From: Micractinium sp. NFX-FRZ
Taxonomy: Eukaryota > Chlorophyta > Trebouxiophyceae > Chlorellales > Chlorellaceae
NCBI GenBank assembly: GCA_029339195.1
Contig: JAPTJF010000175.1
Span: forward strand, 1-64,000
Direction of reading: 5' to 3'
Length of the DNA: 64,000 bases
The notes under the pieces are model-generated. The model ran no database searches and was not told the origin of the DNA. It saw only the letters and a list, made by a program, of their open reading frames with translations. A program made the translations under genes and the position numbers. Shown here piece after piece: positions 20,363 through 32,884 of this stretch; within the stretch, counting starts at the first letter, position 1; each line of letters begins with the position of its first letter.

Positions 20363-23300
20363 TCACGCCCCCACCACGTTTTTCAGCACCGGCACGTCCG
20401 CCAGCGCCAGCACCACATCGTCCTCTGGCACCTGCAGGAAATGTGTAGGGGTACCAGAACAGTGATAAGTCACTGATGCCACTACGACAGTCCGTGTGAG
20501 GGGCCGCCGGCAGGCCAGCGCCAGCACCCGCCGTCCGGTCATATGCCAGGCAGCTGCGCGTGCTGGGAGGGTGTACCGGATCCGGATTGGATGCATGCAG
20601 CCTCCGGCTTGGCCTCCCCCAGCCCTCAGGATCCCCCGTTCTGCTGCACCCCACCTGCCACCCTGTCAACCACCCCACCACCCGCCCCGCCTTACCTGCC
20701 CCGTGCCCCCCACCCACCCCACCACCCGCCCCGCCCCGCCTGCCACCCACCCGCAGCGTGACGCGGCGGTACTTGGGCTCGCGTGCCGGCGCCAGCCCGA
20801 TCAGCCCGGCGTCCTGCAGGCCATCGCAGGCATACGCAAACTCGGGGCCGGTGTAGGCCTCCATGCCGACCTGCACATATCGTGAAGGGGGAAGAAGGAA
20901 TGGGTGTGTTTAATGAACATGAGGACGGGAGAGAATAGAACCCATGGGTGGGGAGATGAGGAGGCTGGTGCGAGCCTCTGTGCTGTGCTGTGCAATCCCT
21001 GCTGTGCTGTGACATGCCTGCTGTGCGGTGCCATGGCGGCACAGGCTCCCAAACGCCACCTCCAGCTGCCCAACAGCACCTCGCCTCAATGACACGCCCT
21101 GCTGTGCTGTGCTGTGCGCTGTGGTGGCCCACCTGGCGGCACAGGGCCCAAACGGCCCAAACGCCACCTCCACCTGCCCCAGCTGCACCTCCCCGCCTTG
21201 ATATGCCCTGCTACGCGCTGCTGTGCGCTGTGGTTGCCTACCTGGCGGCACAGGGCCCCAAACGCCACCTCCAGCTGCCCCAGCTGCACCTCCCGGCTGC
21301 GCGCCATGCCGCTCATCACGCTGCCGCCGCTCAGCAGGCTGCCGGCGCTGCGGGCAAGGAAGGGGGAGCGCAGGTGGGCGGGTGGATGGGGGGATCGCAA
21401 GCAGGCCAAGAGGCGCAGGAGCAGAAGGACAGGGCTCGTTATGCAGGGCAGGACCGGCTGGGCAGCCTGAGAGGCTCTGTGCCCTTTACAGTGGGCACAC
21501 ATGCAGTGCTGCTCCCTCTCAACCGCAGCACACAGAGCGCCACAGGCTTCCCACAGCCTTGCAGCCCTGCACCCCACCACCTTCCCCCCCACTCCCCCCA
21601 CACTCCTGCGCCCCACATCCCCCTCCTCCTTACCTCTTGCGGCTGCTGGCGCTGTTGGTGGGTGACATGAAAGAGGCACGCGCGCGGCTGGCCGCCGCCG
21701 TCCCGCCGGCCGCCTTGCGGCTGCTGCCGGGCGTGGGCATGGGGGCGGGCATGCGCACCGCCAGGCCGCGGCTGCCCAGAGTGTCGCCTGCCGGGTGGGG
21801 AGGAGGAGGAAGGGGTGATGTGTGGGGCGTGGGTGAGGAGACGAGAGGGGGCAGGTGGAGGAGCAGGGGGCGATTGGGCGCATGCACAGGCAGTGGTGTG
21901 CCTCAGGCCGCCCCATCAACTGTCGGGCCCAGCAGACCACACCCATCCAGGCACAGCGTGCCATCCCATGAGCGGTCCCAAATCCCACATATGGCCGCCA
22001 GGCAGCGTACGCCGCCCCCTTGCCACCTCCCCCAGCCCCCTCACCCAGCAGCTTGCCCACGGTGCACATCAGGAGCTGCTGCTGCGGGGGCAGCGCCTTG
22101 ATGGCGCGCACGTTGACATTGCCCAGCCCAATGCCGCCTGCAAGGCAGAGGGACACGAGGGAGGCATGCTTTAGAGTAATGGCGGATGGGCAAAGAGAGC
22201 GCGCCAACGGCAATGGCACCTGAAAGTGAGGCATGCCGGCCGCCATGAGGAGGAAGGCAAAGCATCCAATTTGGCAACCGCCGAAGCAAGATAACGTGCA
22301 GTAATTTGATGCGCGCACGGTGTTGGCCAACAGGCTAGTGGCTGTGTGCACGAGCCCGTGCGATGTTGCATGCAACAGGAGGCGGAGGAGGGTGGCACCT
22401 GATGTACTTACTCGGGCCAGTAGTGCCTCCCACCATCGCCCCAGACGACAACACCCAGATCCCAGGTCACACTCCAGCACCCACGCCCCCACCTGTTATG
22501 GTAGACAGAGCCGCCGCCATGTGGCGCATGCCCACCGCCCGCCTGGCGGCGGCAGCAGAGGGTCCAGCACCGGTGGCCCCCGCAGCCGCAGCCGCTGCAG
22601 CTGCACCCTGCTGCTGCTCTGCTGCAGCCGCTGCTGCAGCTGCTGCCTCGTTCACGGCCATGTTGAGTGCCCCGAGGCAAGCCTCCAGGGCGTAGCGCAT
22701 GTCGCCGTTGCCGTTTGCCATCTGCGGGGCAGGGCGGGGAGGGGTGGGGAGGTGAGGAGTGCCGGGGGAGAGGGTGGGGCTCCTGGCACTGGCAGAGCGC
22801 TGCATGCCGCCGTCGCCGTTTGCCATTTGCGGGCAGGACGGTTCAGGTGCAGGGCAGGGCAGGGCGCAGGGTGAGGCGGGGGGCTGGAGGCCTGGCATGG
22901 GCAGGCCGGTACGGCTCGAGCAAGCGGGCATGAGCCGTGGGGCTATCGGGTGCCCAGGCTCCAGATGTGAGCACAGGCAGGCAGGCAGTCAGGCAGCCTG
23001 CCACGTGTGAGAAGCAAGCAAGCAAGCCCACCTTGCGTGAGCAGAGCTCGATTGCGTTTGGCTCAAACACGCGGCCCGGCAGCGTGCCCAGCCGCTGGTG
23101 CAGCACCTGCGCCAGCGCCCGGGGAGGGAGGGGGTGACAGGGGAAGGTAGGAGTGATGGTAAGGGGGCAGCCATGTGTGTGAGCACCACTCTTCTCTGCT
23201 GCCTCCTCTCCTCTCAATCTTCGCTCGCTCATCCAGGTCTGTGCATTAGCCTGGGGCAGGTGCTGGCCGCTGGTAGGCGGGGCAGTGTAGCCCCGCTCAC

Positions 23301-26300
23301 AGCCTTACCAAGCGCTCTTCGCCCCCCGGGTCACACCCAGTCTTACCAAGGTACTCTTGCATACACAGCACATCACCGCTGTGTCCCTTCCCCCAACTGC
23401 GTGCACACTGAGCCCTTCTGCCAATGTCTCCACTTCTGACACCTCCCCGCTCACACCCAACACCCGCCTGCCGGCCCTTGCACCCACCTGCGAGAACTGC
23501 TGGCGCTGGTAGGCGGGGAAGAGCTGGTGGGCGGGGCGCAGGTTGTGGCGCTGCACAGGGTTGTTGGGGCAGGGGGGGGGGCGGGAGGGCAGTGCAGGGT
23601 GAAGACGGGGTCGCGCAGTGCAGGGCAGGGGGCCGGGCCAGCGCAGCAGCTGCGGACAGGGCACAGCATGACACAGCGTAACCTGCCGGTGACACCGCAG
23701 GTCGTAGCACAGCGCACGGCACCCACACCACCGCGGGTCACAGCGCAGCAGGCAGGGCGGCGCAGAGCGCAGCCCCTCTCACGCGCAGGCTGCCCTGCTA
23801 TAACCGGGGCTCCCCCACCCACAGCCTCCACATTACCCCCAAACTTTTCTTTCTTCCCGACCCCCACTCACGTGCAGGCTGCCCCCTGGCTTCATCAGCT
23901 GTTGCACGAGGTCGATGCTGTTGGCGATGCCCAGCAGCAGCAGGCGGGAGGCGGGGGCGTGGGCCAGAGTGAACAGGCTTTCCACCAGCTCCTCGCCACG
24001 CGTGCCTGGTTGAACAGAGGGCAGGCAAGGGGGGCAGAGTGAGGGGCGTCAGGAGGGCAGTGGCAGGCGGGCAAGCGCAGCATGCTCATTTTATAACCCA
24101 CAGGCAACGGACTCTTGTCAATCGAAGTGCTGAGCCAGGCTGGGAGTGCTGGCACTTGTGCGCTTGCCCACCCAAGACAGGCACGCTACACACCTGATGG
24201 CGAAGGGGTGCAGCTCACCCACCAGCATGCCCCCTCCCCTACACCTCGGCCACCCCGATGCACATCGTATCACTCACCAACACACTCACTCACCCTGACG
24301 GCTCCAGCTCACCAGCAACCACACCACACGCACGAGCCTTCCCACACACAAACTCCCCACATGTAGGTGTGCAACAAACATACACACCTGTACAAACATA
24401 CACAACTGCATAAACCACACACACCTGAGAGCAGCGAGTCGAGCTCATCCAGCACCACCACCAGCATGCCCCTGCTGCCGCCGCCGCCACCTCCAGCAGC
24501 AGCAGCAGCAGCACCGGAGCCAGCGCCAGACTTGCGCTTGCGCCCGCGCCCGCCCTTGCCCTTGGCCGCTGCGGGCTCTGCGGTAGCTGCGCCGGGCAGT
24601 GAGGGCAGCACCAGGCGCTGCAGCTCCTGCAGAGGGTCGCTGCCGGCGCTGCGCCTCCGCCCGCCAGAACCTGCTGCTGCTGCTGCGCTGGCGCTGCTCT
24701 CGGCTGCTGGGAAGAGCAGCGGGTCCTCGCCAGCCGCCGCCGCCGCCTCTGCAGTGCAGGATGACAGGTTGAGAAGGGTTCAAGGGAGAGCGCAGGGTTG
24801 GTGGTTGCTGCTGCGCTGCCTTGCAGCGGTGCCGTGCGGCCTGCCGGTGCAGCAGCCAGGGGAAGGCCCATGCAGCCACAGCACCCACTGGACCAAGCTC
24901 TGCCCTCCACCCAGCCAGGGCCCTGCTGCTCGGTGCCAACCTGAACAGCCACCCACCACACAAGCTGACTGACCTGGGTGAGGGGCGGCGCAGGCCTGGC
25001 TATAGCCCAGCAGAATGCGCTCCACCACCTGCGCTTGTGTGTAAAACACAGGTGGCATTGCTGGTGAGGCAGCGGGTGCGGTGCGGCGGATTGCGGTGGT
25101 GCAGGCAAGGTGTGGCACAGCAGGCGGGGAGCGGAGCTGGGTGCAATGGTTGCAGGCGGGGCAGGCGTGCCGCTGCCCCGCCCCTTGCGCCGGTGCACGA
25201 GCCCAGAAGCGCTCTGCTCAGCATTGCGCTCGAGAAAACCAATGCGGCAGAAGCAAGCAGAAAAAGTAGAGTTATGTAGCCAACCGACCTGCTTGGGGTC
25301 GGTGAGGCTCATGCAGTTGATGGAGAGCAGGGCGGGCGGGGGGGACACCGCCTCGCCGCCCTCGCCGCCGCTGCGCCAGCACTGGCGGACCACCTCGTGG
25401 GCCGTGAGCGACTTGCCTGCAGGAGGGAGAGGTGGCCAGGGAGCCAGCAGGGTTGGTGGGCGGGATGGCAGGGCGGGGCAGGGCGGGGCGCCAGGAGGGC
25501 AAGGGGGGGCAGAAGGCAGCACCTGGCTCATCACAGAGAGCTCCCCCAGTCCTGCTGACAAAGCTTGCACATATGGGCACGCGTCCACATACCCCTGCCA
25601 CCCACGTCAGGCAGTCTGGACTCTCTCCACCTGCCCTCCCCCTCCCTCCCTCCGCTCCCTCCCTCTCCCTCCCCTCCCTCTCCCCCTCTTCCCCCTCACC
25701 CGTGCCGGGCAGGCCGCTCAGGTAGATGCTGCCCCCACGCCGCTGCTGCAGCCCCTTTGCCAGCCAGGCGCCCAGCGCAGCGGCCTGCGTCTCGCGGCAG
25801 GCAGGGATGCTGCCTACGCAGGGCGGGGCAAGCAGGGGGGTGCAGAGTAGGCAAGGCGGCAAACCCGGTGATCGAGCGGACGTGGGGCAACTGGGATAAG
25901 AGCGGCCTTGTGGCGACCGATACAGATCCCTCCCCACATTGCAGTTGCTGACTTCTCCCAAAACCACCCCCATCATTACCTCACCCCCATCCACCCCCCG
26001 CCTCACCCTTGGAGTAGCTGGCAATGTGCAGCGCCGCCTTGACGGCCCGCACCTGCAGGGCCAGGGCAGGGCAGGGGAGAGGAGGTGTTGACATCAGGAG
26101 GGGCCATGGGAGGGGCACATGCCGGATGGGGACAGTGGGGGGAGTGTGAGAGGCAGTGCCCGCCACATACCGCCAGCCCAGCGCCAGGCAGGCGCAGAGG
26201 CAGGCAGGGCAGGAGGGCCAGGCACACGTCTGGCGGCTTGCCCCAAGCCCACTCGCCTTCTCAGTATCAAGGGGGTCCCACCAAGCGTCTGCTGCTGCCT

Positions 26301-27693
26301 CTGCCGTTGGCATCGGCTGGGCAAGTGGCATGGCCGCGGCAGAGGCCTGTGCCGCTGCAAGGGACGGAGCATGGGGGAGAGGGGCTGGCGTGGTGGTCAG
26401 CGGGGACACGAGGGAGGGCATGGGGCAGTGAGCAGCCATGGCAGACATGCAGTACCTCAGGCTGGACCAGGCCTGGGCAAGGGGATGAGAGAGTGTGCAT
26501 GCCGGCCAGCCTGCCCACCTGCGCTGGCGGACGGCGAGCCGCCCTGCTGCTGCTGCTGCTGCTGCTGCTTGCGGGGGGAGGTGCGGTGCCGCTTGGGCAG
26601 CGGCGAGCTGCCTGTGCGCTCTGCTGCCATTGCTGCTGCAGCACCCTCTTGCTGCTGCTGCTGCTCCGCCTGCTGGGCTGCCGCTGCTGCCTCCGGCTGC
26701 TGGGCAGCAACTGGTGCAGCCGGCTCTGGCGCGGGGCCCTGCTGCTGTACCGGCGGCGGCTGCTGCTGCTGCTGAGGCGCCGGCTGGTCCACGGCTCCGA
26801 CCTCCACCGCTGCCGCCGCTGCTGCAGCAGCTGCTGCGGGGGCACCTCCACCTGCCAGCAGCGCCGCCTGCAGGGGCGCCACCCCGCCTGCTGCAGTGGA
26901 AGTGGTGGCGCGCGCCCGGCGTGGCGGCGTGGGGCTCTTCAGAATGCTCTCATGCAGGGACTGCAGAAGTGGAGGGGTGAGGGGCGTGCGTGTGTGAAGG
27001 AGGGGCAGTGCGTGGCAGCGGCCAGGCAGGCAAGGATGCAGGCAGGCAGGCAGGGATGCAGGCAGGCAGGCAGGCAAGTACCCAGGCAAACTTGACAAGC
27101 GGCCAAGCAAAACTCCGATGTACACAGCCCACCCTGTCCCACCCCACCTGCGATGGCTCAGGGCCCATGGAGGTCAGGGACGGCTGCTGCTGCAGCAACA
27201 GCGACCGCTGCTGCTGCTGCTTGGCTGGCGGTGCCGCCGCTGCCACAGCTGCGGGCTGCGGGGCCACTGCCGCAACCTGCTGCTGCTGCTCCTCCTCCTC
27301 CTCCCGATCCTGCTCCTGCTGCTTCTGCTGCTTTGCCTTGCGCTGCCGCGGGGCGGGCTTGCGCCCGCTGCCGCCGCCCACCGCGCCCTTGCCTGCTGCT
27401 GCTGCCGGGTCGGCGGCGGCGGCAGCGTTCTGGCTCAGCCGGCGACGCTTGGCTGCCTGTGCCGGCCCCTCATCAACCGGTGGCTCATTCTCCTGCTCGT
27501 CTGCCGCCCGCTTCTTGGCTGCCCCACCGGCCTCCTGCTTGCTGGCGCCGTGGGGCGTGGTGACGGTTGCGTTGCCCCGCCGCATGGTGCGCCGGGTGGC
27601 GCCTTGCACCGCCGCCTTCAAGTTGTCGACCTGCTCCCCGACGGCCTTAATCGCCCGCTTCATCACGGGCGTGCTCCGCCCCTTCGGCGGCAT
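20363..27693 (-). CDS. CDC6: CDC6, DNA replication licensing AAA+ ATPase
   Basis: Seventeen exons, 931 residues: 27148-27693, 26519-26960, 26257-26354, 26007-26052, 25700-25813, 25289-25416, 24974-25028, 24425-24748, 23872-24005, 23488-23550, 23032-23106, 22493-22721, 22045-22137, 21634-21787, 21242-21347, 20751-20870, 20363-20431. CDC6 works with ORC to load MCM helicases at origins in the nucleus. Seen: Walker A GLPGTGKS (411-418) after IYLS, Walker B LDELDSLL (D577, E578), sensor-1 GIANSIDL (N613), sensor-2 GNGDMRYAL (R684), then a C-terminal winged-helix region. The 330-residue N-terminus is disordered and has Lys/Arg nuclear-signal patches (KKRA, KRRRL) and CDK-type sites (SPTPPRR, SPLPKRH, TSPRK), so cell-cycle phosphorylation is likely. 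A roughly 90-residue Ala/Gly/Lys insert precedes Walker B. The intron after 26257 uses a GC donor. ORC1 is the alternative, but no BAH domain is present. Confidence 0.9.
21031..21300 (-). repeat. Three tandem copies of an exon 3' end with its donor (CDC6)
   Basis: The segment GGCGGCACAGGG...CCAAACGCCACCTCCA recurs at about 21031-21090, 21131-21215 and 21241-21300. Only the last is the real exon end (donor at 21241-21240). The middle copy keeps an intact donor (complement of GCCCAC); the leftmost has lost it. On the coding strand each encodes QLGQLEVAFG-like sequence. Confidence 0.85.
22699..22830 (-). repeat. Duplicated exon start with broken acceptor (CDC6)
   Basis: The exon beginning at 22721 (CCCCGCAG then ATGGCAAACGGCAACGGCGAC) has an intronic copy at 22804-22826 whose acceptor reads CGCAA instead of GCAG before ATGGCAAACGGCGACGGCGG. 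Offset is 105 bp. Confidence 0.8.
26991..27085. repeat. GGCA tandem repeat in CDC6 intron 1
   Basis: Runs of GGCAGGCAGGCA broken by AAGGATGCA, the same CAGGC-type motif found in introns of other genes here. Confidence 0.8.
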
Positions 27694-28504
27694 GCTGCGC
27701 GCCGGCTAGGAGCTGGAGAGGAGCGAAGCGCTTGAACCTGCGGCAGACCAGCAGCGGCGAGGCGGTGAGCCCGAGAGCCTCGCAGCATTGCTCGCAGACC
27801 CAGCAAATGCACAGGGTTGAAATGCACGCGCGGCGGCCGGCAGCGGACAAGGGGCGGAGCTGCCTGGCGGGGCCTGGCGCCCCCTGCTCACCTGAACACT
27901 CGGTTATCAGGCTGCACAGCCAATCGCAGGCGGGAGGCGGTGATCGGAGGGCGAAAGCAGGCCGGGAGTAAGGCGGGGCAATCAAATGAGCAGCGGGGTT
28001 TGAATGGCGGGGCGGTGAGGAAAGGACGCTGATCTGTCTGCTGCGGCGCCGCAAAGCTAAGCGGCACCCTTGGCAGCCCTCTGCGAGCTCAATCCACTGC
28101 CTGTGGCCCTCACTGCCTGACTACATCAGTAAAACTTCCAGCTGCTTGCTGCAGGGTGTGCGCCTTACATGCATGTGTCGTGGTGGCAAGGTGCCCTGGC
28201 AGTGTGGACCGGCCCTGTCAGGGGCGGCAGCCAAGGGGGCTTCAATAACAGCAGGTTGATCGGCAGCGGGTGACAGGGTAAATGAAATGGGCCATGAGAA
28301 GGAGTGAAACAAAAGGCAGTGAAAAGGGTGTGAAAAGGTGGGGGAGCAGGCGCGCCTGCGCGACCAGGCGGGGTGATGGTGGCGGGGGTTGCAGCAGCTG
28401 TCATCATCTGCCGGTGGAGTAAGTGCTGGCTGGCCAGCCCAAGGTGGCTGGCATGAAATCATTCAATCGCTTCATGCTGATTCAATCGCTCCTGTTCTAT
28501 TTGT
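27694..28504. other. Intergenic: CDC6 promoter/5' UTR and 3' UTR of the reductase gene
   Basis: No coding sequence supported. TTACA (reverse-strand TGTAA) at 28165-28169 is the candidate poly(A) signal for the gene to the right. No clear TATA box or E2F-type site seen upstream of CDC6. Confidence 0.5.
28165..28169 (-). terminator. Candidate poly(A) signal TGTAA (reverse strand)
   Basis: TTACA about 340 nt beyond the stop of the reductase gene. Confidence 0.4.
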
Positions 28505-30361
28505 TCAGTGGTGGTCGTGCTCGCTGAAAATGTGCTTCAGCGCCGTGCGGAAGGGGGTCAGGGGCAGGTGCAGCTCCGCTTCCAGGCGACAGCTGTCCAT
28601 GCTGATGTCAGCAGGGGACGGCACGCCGCGCTGCTCCGCCGGCGGCGCAGGCACCGCCAGCACGTGGGAGGGGTCGTAGCCGTGCGCTTCTGCCACAGCA
28701 AGCGCCATGTCAGCGCGGCTCAACCGGTCGGGGCCGCCCATATTGAAGAGCCTGCCGGGTGGGGGTAAGGGAGGGAGGGCGGGAGGGCGGGTGTGGCGGG
28801 GGAGTGAGGCGAGCGGGAGAGTCGAGGCAAGGTAGGCGGAGTGGCTGACAAGGCAGGTGGGAGTGTGTGTGCGGTTGAACGGCATGGGAGCCACCGCCGC
28901 CGCTGCTGCCAGCGCGATAATGCCCGGCCCAACCTTGCTTGTCTGCCTCTGCACCCGTGCTGCCGCTACCCACCGCCCCCGCGCCTCCTCACTCTGCTTA
29001 CCCTCCCTGCATGCCGCCCAAAGTGGCTGCACCTCCCACCACGCTGCCCTCCTGTGCTGCCCCTCACCAGCGCCTCCCTGCACACCAGTGCTGCACCTCA
29101 TGCTGCCCTCCCACCAACCACCCGCACACCCACCAGTGCTGCAGCTCTCCCCGCTTGGAGACAACCGTCCGGTAACCCTCACCCTGCCCAACTGCTCTGC
29201 ACCCCCCCCAACCCGCACAACAGGCTTGCGCTGCAGTTGCTCACCTGTGCTGCAGCTCGCCCTGCTTGAAGATGAGCGTCTGGATGACGCGCACAATGTC
29301 GCGCACGCGGATGGGGCAGCGCCACTCGTCAGAATAAAACTCGGTGGGGCGCTGCAGGGCGGGTGGGGGTTGCAGGCAGGGAGGCAGGCAGTCGGCGGGT
29401 ATTGATGCTGGTTTCATGCTGGCTTGAGCTGTTGTGGAGCGCAGGACGGGGTGCAGGGTGCGCCAGTTTGCCCAGCTGCTGCACTTGTGAAGGATGCTTG
29501 ACCAACGCATCGGCTGACACACGGTGCCGGGCCGACTGCAGGAGAGACAGCGGGCGCCCACGCAAGCCCGCCCACCCACACGGCAATCACAGATTGAAGG
29601 ACAGGCCATGCTCAATGCTTCAATGCGCACCTTGCCCGCCAGCGCCGAGTCGACAAACTGCAGGAAGAGGGGCCTAGGCACCGGCTGCAGGGGCGGGTCC
29701 GGCCCGTAGATGAGGCTGCTCCGGAGGATGGCGTGGTTGGGCCAGCGCTGCTGCACCGCCTGCTCCCCCGCCAGCTTGGTGCGCCCGTAGGCGTTGATGG
29801 GGGCGGGGGCGTTCTCCTCCCGCCACCGCGCCCGGCTGCCGTCGTACACCTGCGCGGCCAGAGGGACAGCCAAGAGGGGGGTGAGCAGGTGTGGTGTGCA
29901 TGTGCGGACAGGCGGGTTTGTGCTATGGAGGCGGCGGAGGGGCGGGGGGATGTGGGGGGCCAAGGGCAGGCGGTAGGGGCCAGGCTGGCGCCTGGCAGCA
30001 GTGTGCCCAAGGCCTGCTCCTGCACTCAGGGCGTTGCATCTGTTCGTTGCAGTGACGACGCTTGCAACGCCCCAATCCCAGGCCACCGGCCAGCACATGC
30101 GTTGCATGTGCAAGCCCGCCCCCGCACCGGCACTGTCGGCCCCACTTCGGCCCCACCTGGTCTGTTGAGAGCTGCACAAACAGCGGCTGCTGCTCCTCTG
30201 CCTCCCCGCCGCTGCCTGCGTGGCTGCCATCCATGCTTCCCCGGCCGCTGCTGCCGCCGCCGGTGCTGCCGCCGCCGCCGTTGCCGTTGCCGCTGCTGCT
30301 CTTCCGGTGCAGATGCAGCCCGCCGCTGATCTTCGACAGCAGGCGCACGATGCCTCCATTG

Positions 30362-30410
<49 letters not shown>

Positions 30411-31181
30411 CGGCGGCCGTTTCCGGCCTGGCCGCTGCTGCCGCCGCCTGCCGCTGCGCCTGCCAGCGCTCCAGAGCATCCAGCAGGCGGGTGGGGATGT
30501 TGACAGCCTCTGCTGCCGCGGGGTCCTTTTCGCACAGCGCTGGCTGCGAGATAGCGGCGCAGTTGATGACAGCCACCAGCTGTCGCCCGCCAGCTGTCAG
30601 CGCGGCCAGGCACTCATCCAGGCCTGCGCCGCTCGCCAGGTCGACCTGCAGTCGGGGCGGGGGCGGGGCACGGGTGCGAGGCGCGTGCGTGTGGTGTGCC
30701 AACAGGGGGGGAGCGCGTGCGTCACAGCGGCGGGCATTGCTGCTTGCCAGTGACGCATCATGTTCGTGGATCAGCTTGATGTGCGAGTGAAAGGCAGGAG
30801 TGCGAAGCGAGAGGCAGGCAGCAGGCAGCTGCGCAGCGCCGCCTGCCGCCGCTCTGCCGCTGCCGCCTGCTGCCGCTGCCGAGGGCGGGAGGCCGAGGGG
30901 CATTCCGGACGCACTTTGAACGCCTGCACATTGCTGGGAAGCTCTGGTGGCGTCGCAGAGTGATACGTGAGGCCCACCTGCGGCGGGGAGCAGGATGAGT
31001 CAAGCACTTGCAAAAAGTGGGACCAGCCTCCCCCGCATCTTGGCGAGGGCCGGAACGATTGCCGTGCATCAATTCTTGAAGTCGGCGAGCTCACCTGGCA
31101 GCCAGACTGCGCAAAGTGGCGGCACAAGAACTGGCCCAAGTAGCCCGTCCCGCCGGTGATCAGCACAGCTGCCGCCGTCAT
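28505..31181 (-). CDS. RmlD-type NAD(P)-dependent sugar-nucleotide reductase / MAT2B-like protein
   Basis: Six exons, 403 residues: 31095-31181, 30915-30977, 30157-30645, 29631-29849, 29245-29351, 28505-28751. Extended short-chain dehydrogenase fold: Rossmann GGTGYLG at 10-16, VINCAA, the RmlD signature STDQVYDG (210-217), catalytic Tyr-x3-Lys in AYGRTKLAGE (Y234, K238) and LIYGPDPP. Known relatives reduce dTDP-4-keto-rhamnose or form the regulatory subunit of methionine adenosyltransferase; the sequence alone does not choose. No targeting peptide, so cytosolic by inference. An insert of roughly 85 residues between the helix after NCAA and STDQ holds 14-17 consecutive Gln codons and a Gly/Ser-rich stretch, absent from bacterial RmlD. 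The ATG at 31181 is used because it opens the Rossmann strand directly (MTAAAVLITGG). Confidence 0.85.
30360..30410 (-). repeat. CAG repeat encoding poly-Gln
   Basis: About sixteen consecutive CTG/CAG triplets inside exon 3 of the reductase gene. Probably length-variable between strains. Confidence 0.9.
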
Positions 31182-32884
31182 TGTGGTATGAAATTGCACC
31201 GATCAATCCGATCGGCGAGGGGAGATCAACTTGAAAGCGCCCCTGCATCTTTTGTGGCGCAGCACGATGCGCAGCGCAGCATGGGTGCAAAACCAGCAGG
31301 GATTGCCTTGCAAGACTGTTCCGAGCGATCTGCAGCGCCCAGGTACTTGACCAGGAGGCGGCACGGTCGAAGCAGCGTTGCAGCCAGTCCCTGCGCTCGC
31401 TGCCTGGCCACCCGCTGGGCGCAGCTGCAGAGCCTTCAGCATCAGTGCAGCAGCAGGAGCGGGGGGAGCATTCGTGGGGAGCGACCCTGTCCTCCCTGCC
31501 TGCCTGGACTGCTCATCTCCTGGTGGCGCTTGCCGCCAGTCGGTGGCACCATGTGTGCAGCGCAGCGCATGCCGCCACCCTCTGCGTCCCTGCTGTTGCA
31601 GCATGATTTCGACTGATGGCCACAGTTGGAGGCAGTGGGCAGCAGGCACCCTTCAAAGGCGGCAGCAGCAGGGTCTGGCGCAGTGTGGAGCTCCTTGAAC
31701 TGCAGGGGCTTTGAGATCAGCTGAAGTTGCCCAGGCCGATGTAGAGGCAGAGGGTCCAGGGCAAGCTGGCGCCAGCACGGCAATACGCACTCCGTGGCAG
31801 CCTCATCCTCCTGGTGTGTGCTGATCACCATGAAAATCCAGCGCCAGCCTGCACGGCGGCCAGGCTGGCCTGCTCTGGACCGCTGTCGAGCAGCTGATGC
31901 AGCTGTACTTGGTGCTCGCAAACAGTGACAACAAACTGGCTGTCACTGGGAGCAGCATTACCCTCGTAGCCGGGTAATGGTACTGCCATGTGTAGTGGTC
32001 ACACCACAGTGGACGGGCACAAGTGATCCTATAGCTGGCACTGTGGGTGAGCACTGGAGAGTTGTCGGCGGGGGCGCCCCCGCCGGCGTAGCAGGTAGCG
32101 CAGCGCAGTGCGCACGGCACAGACCAGGAATCTGCTTCCAACTGCACCCTGCTTGGCTGCCCGCAACCCGCATAGCTTCTATACTGTGCAACAAGCTTTT
32201 GGTTGCGGGTGCAGTGTGCGCTTGCGAGCCGGGAGCATGCCCAACCCCGCCAGCTCCTGCTTGCCTGCCGCTTGCCTGCCATAGTGATTTCTACATCAAG
32301 CCCAGCAAGCCGCCCATGATGCCCAACACCAGCTGGGATGAGGCTATCTGCTATTGACAGCATTATAAAGTGACCTTAAGGCGGCTCTGTGGCAGGCGGC
32401 ACAGCGAGCGGTCGGCTGCCGCACCGGCGCACCTAACCTTGAGTGATCTGGAATCGCGGCAGTCTGGCAAAAACACCCATCTGCACTGTTTGTGGCCCTC
32501 GTGCGGCGAAGAAAGCGTGCTTTTGCTGCAGGGCTGGCGCAGGTGGGGAGAGGGCGGCGTGTCGGAGCGGTGCTTTTGAGGCTTCAAATACCTCGGACCT
32601 ATCTATAGACCTAGGCCAATTGTACACACTGCCCTGGGTGAGAAAGCGGGGCGCCACGTACGTCGCGAGGTTCCTGCGCTCACGAGCGCCGCGCCTTGGC
32701 TGCCAGTGGAGCTCGCCATGGTGTGGCCTGGCATCCAGCCTTGCCCATCCGATGCAGGCCTGCCACCTGAAGGCGCCTGTGATGCCTGCCCGCCGTCACT
32801 GCCGCCGCCGCCCACCGGTACCGTTGCTTTGCAGGCCGCTCTCTCGTGCGAGCGTTTGCAGAGCCTGCACCTGCACCTGGCAGC
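31182..32884. other. Divergent intergenic region, 1.7 kb
   Basis: Shared upstream region of the reductase (-) and the AP2-like gene (+). No gene supported. The short + strand frame ending at 32357 (...FYIKPSKPPMMPNTSWDEA...) reads like coding sequence but has no upstream exon I can justify. TATAAAGTG at 32363-32371 and CTATCTATAG near 32599 are possible promoter elements. Confidence 0.4.

Noticed and set aside
31977..32357. Possible small + strand protein ending ...NTSWDEAICY
   Set aside because: The last 20 codons look plausible, but no upstream exon, domain or conserved start supports a gene; described with the intergenic region only.
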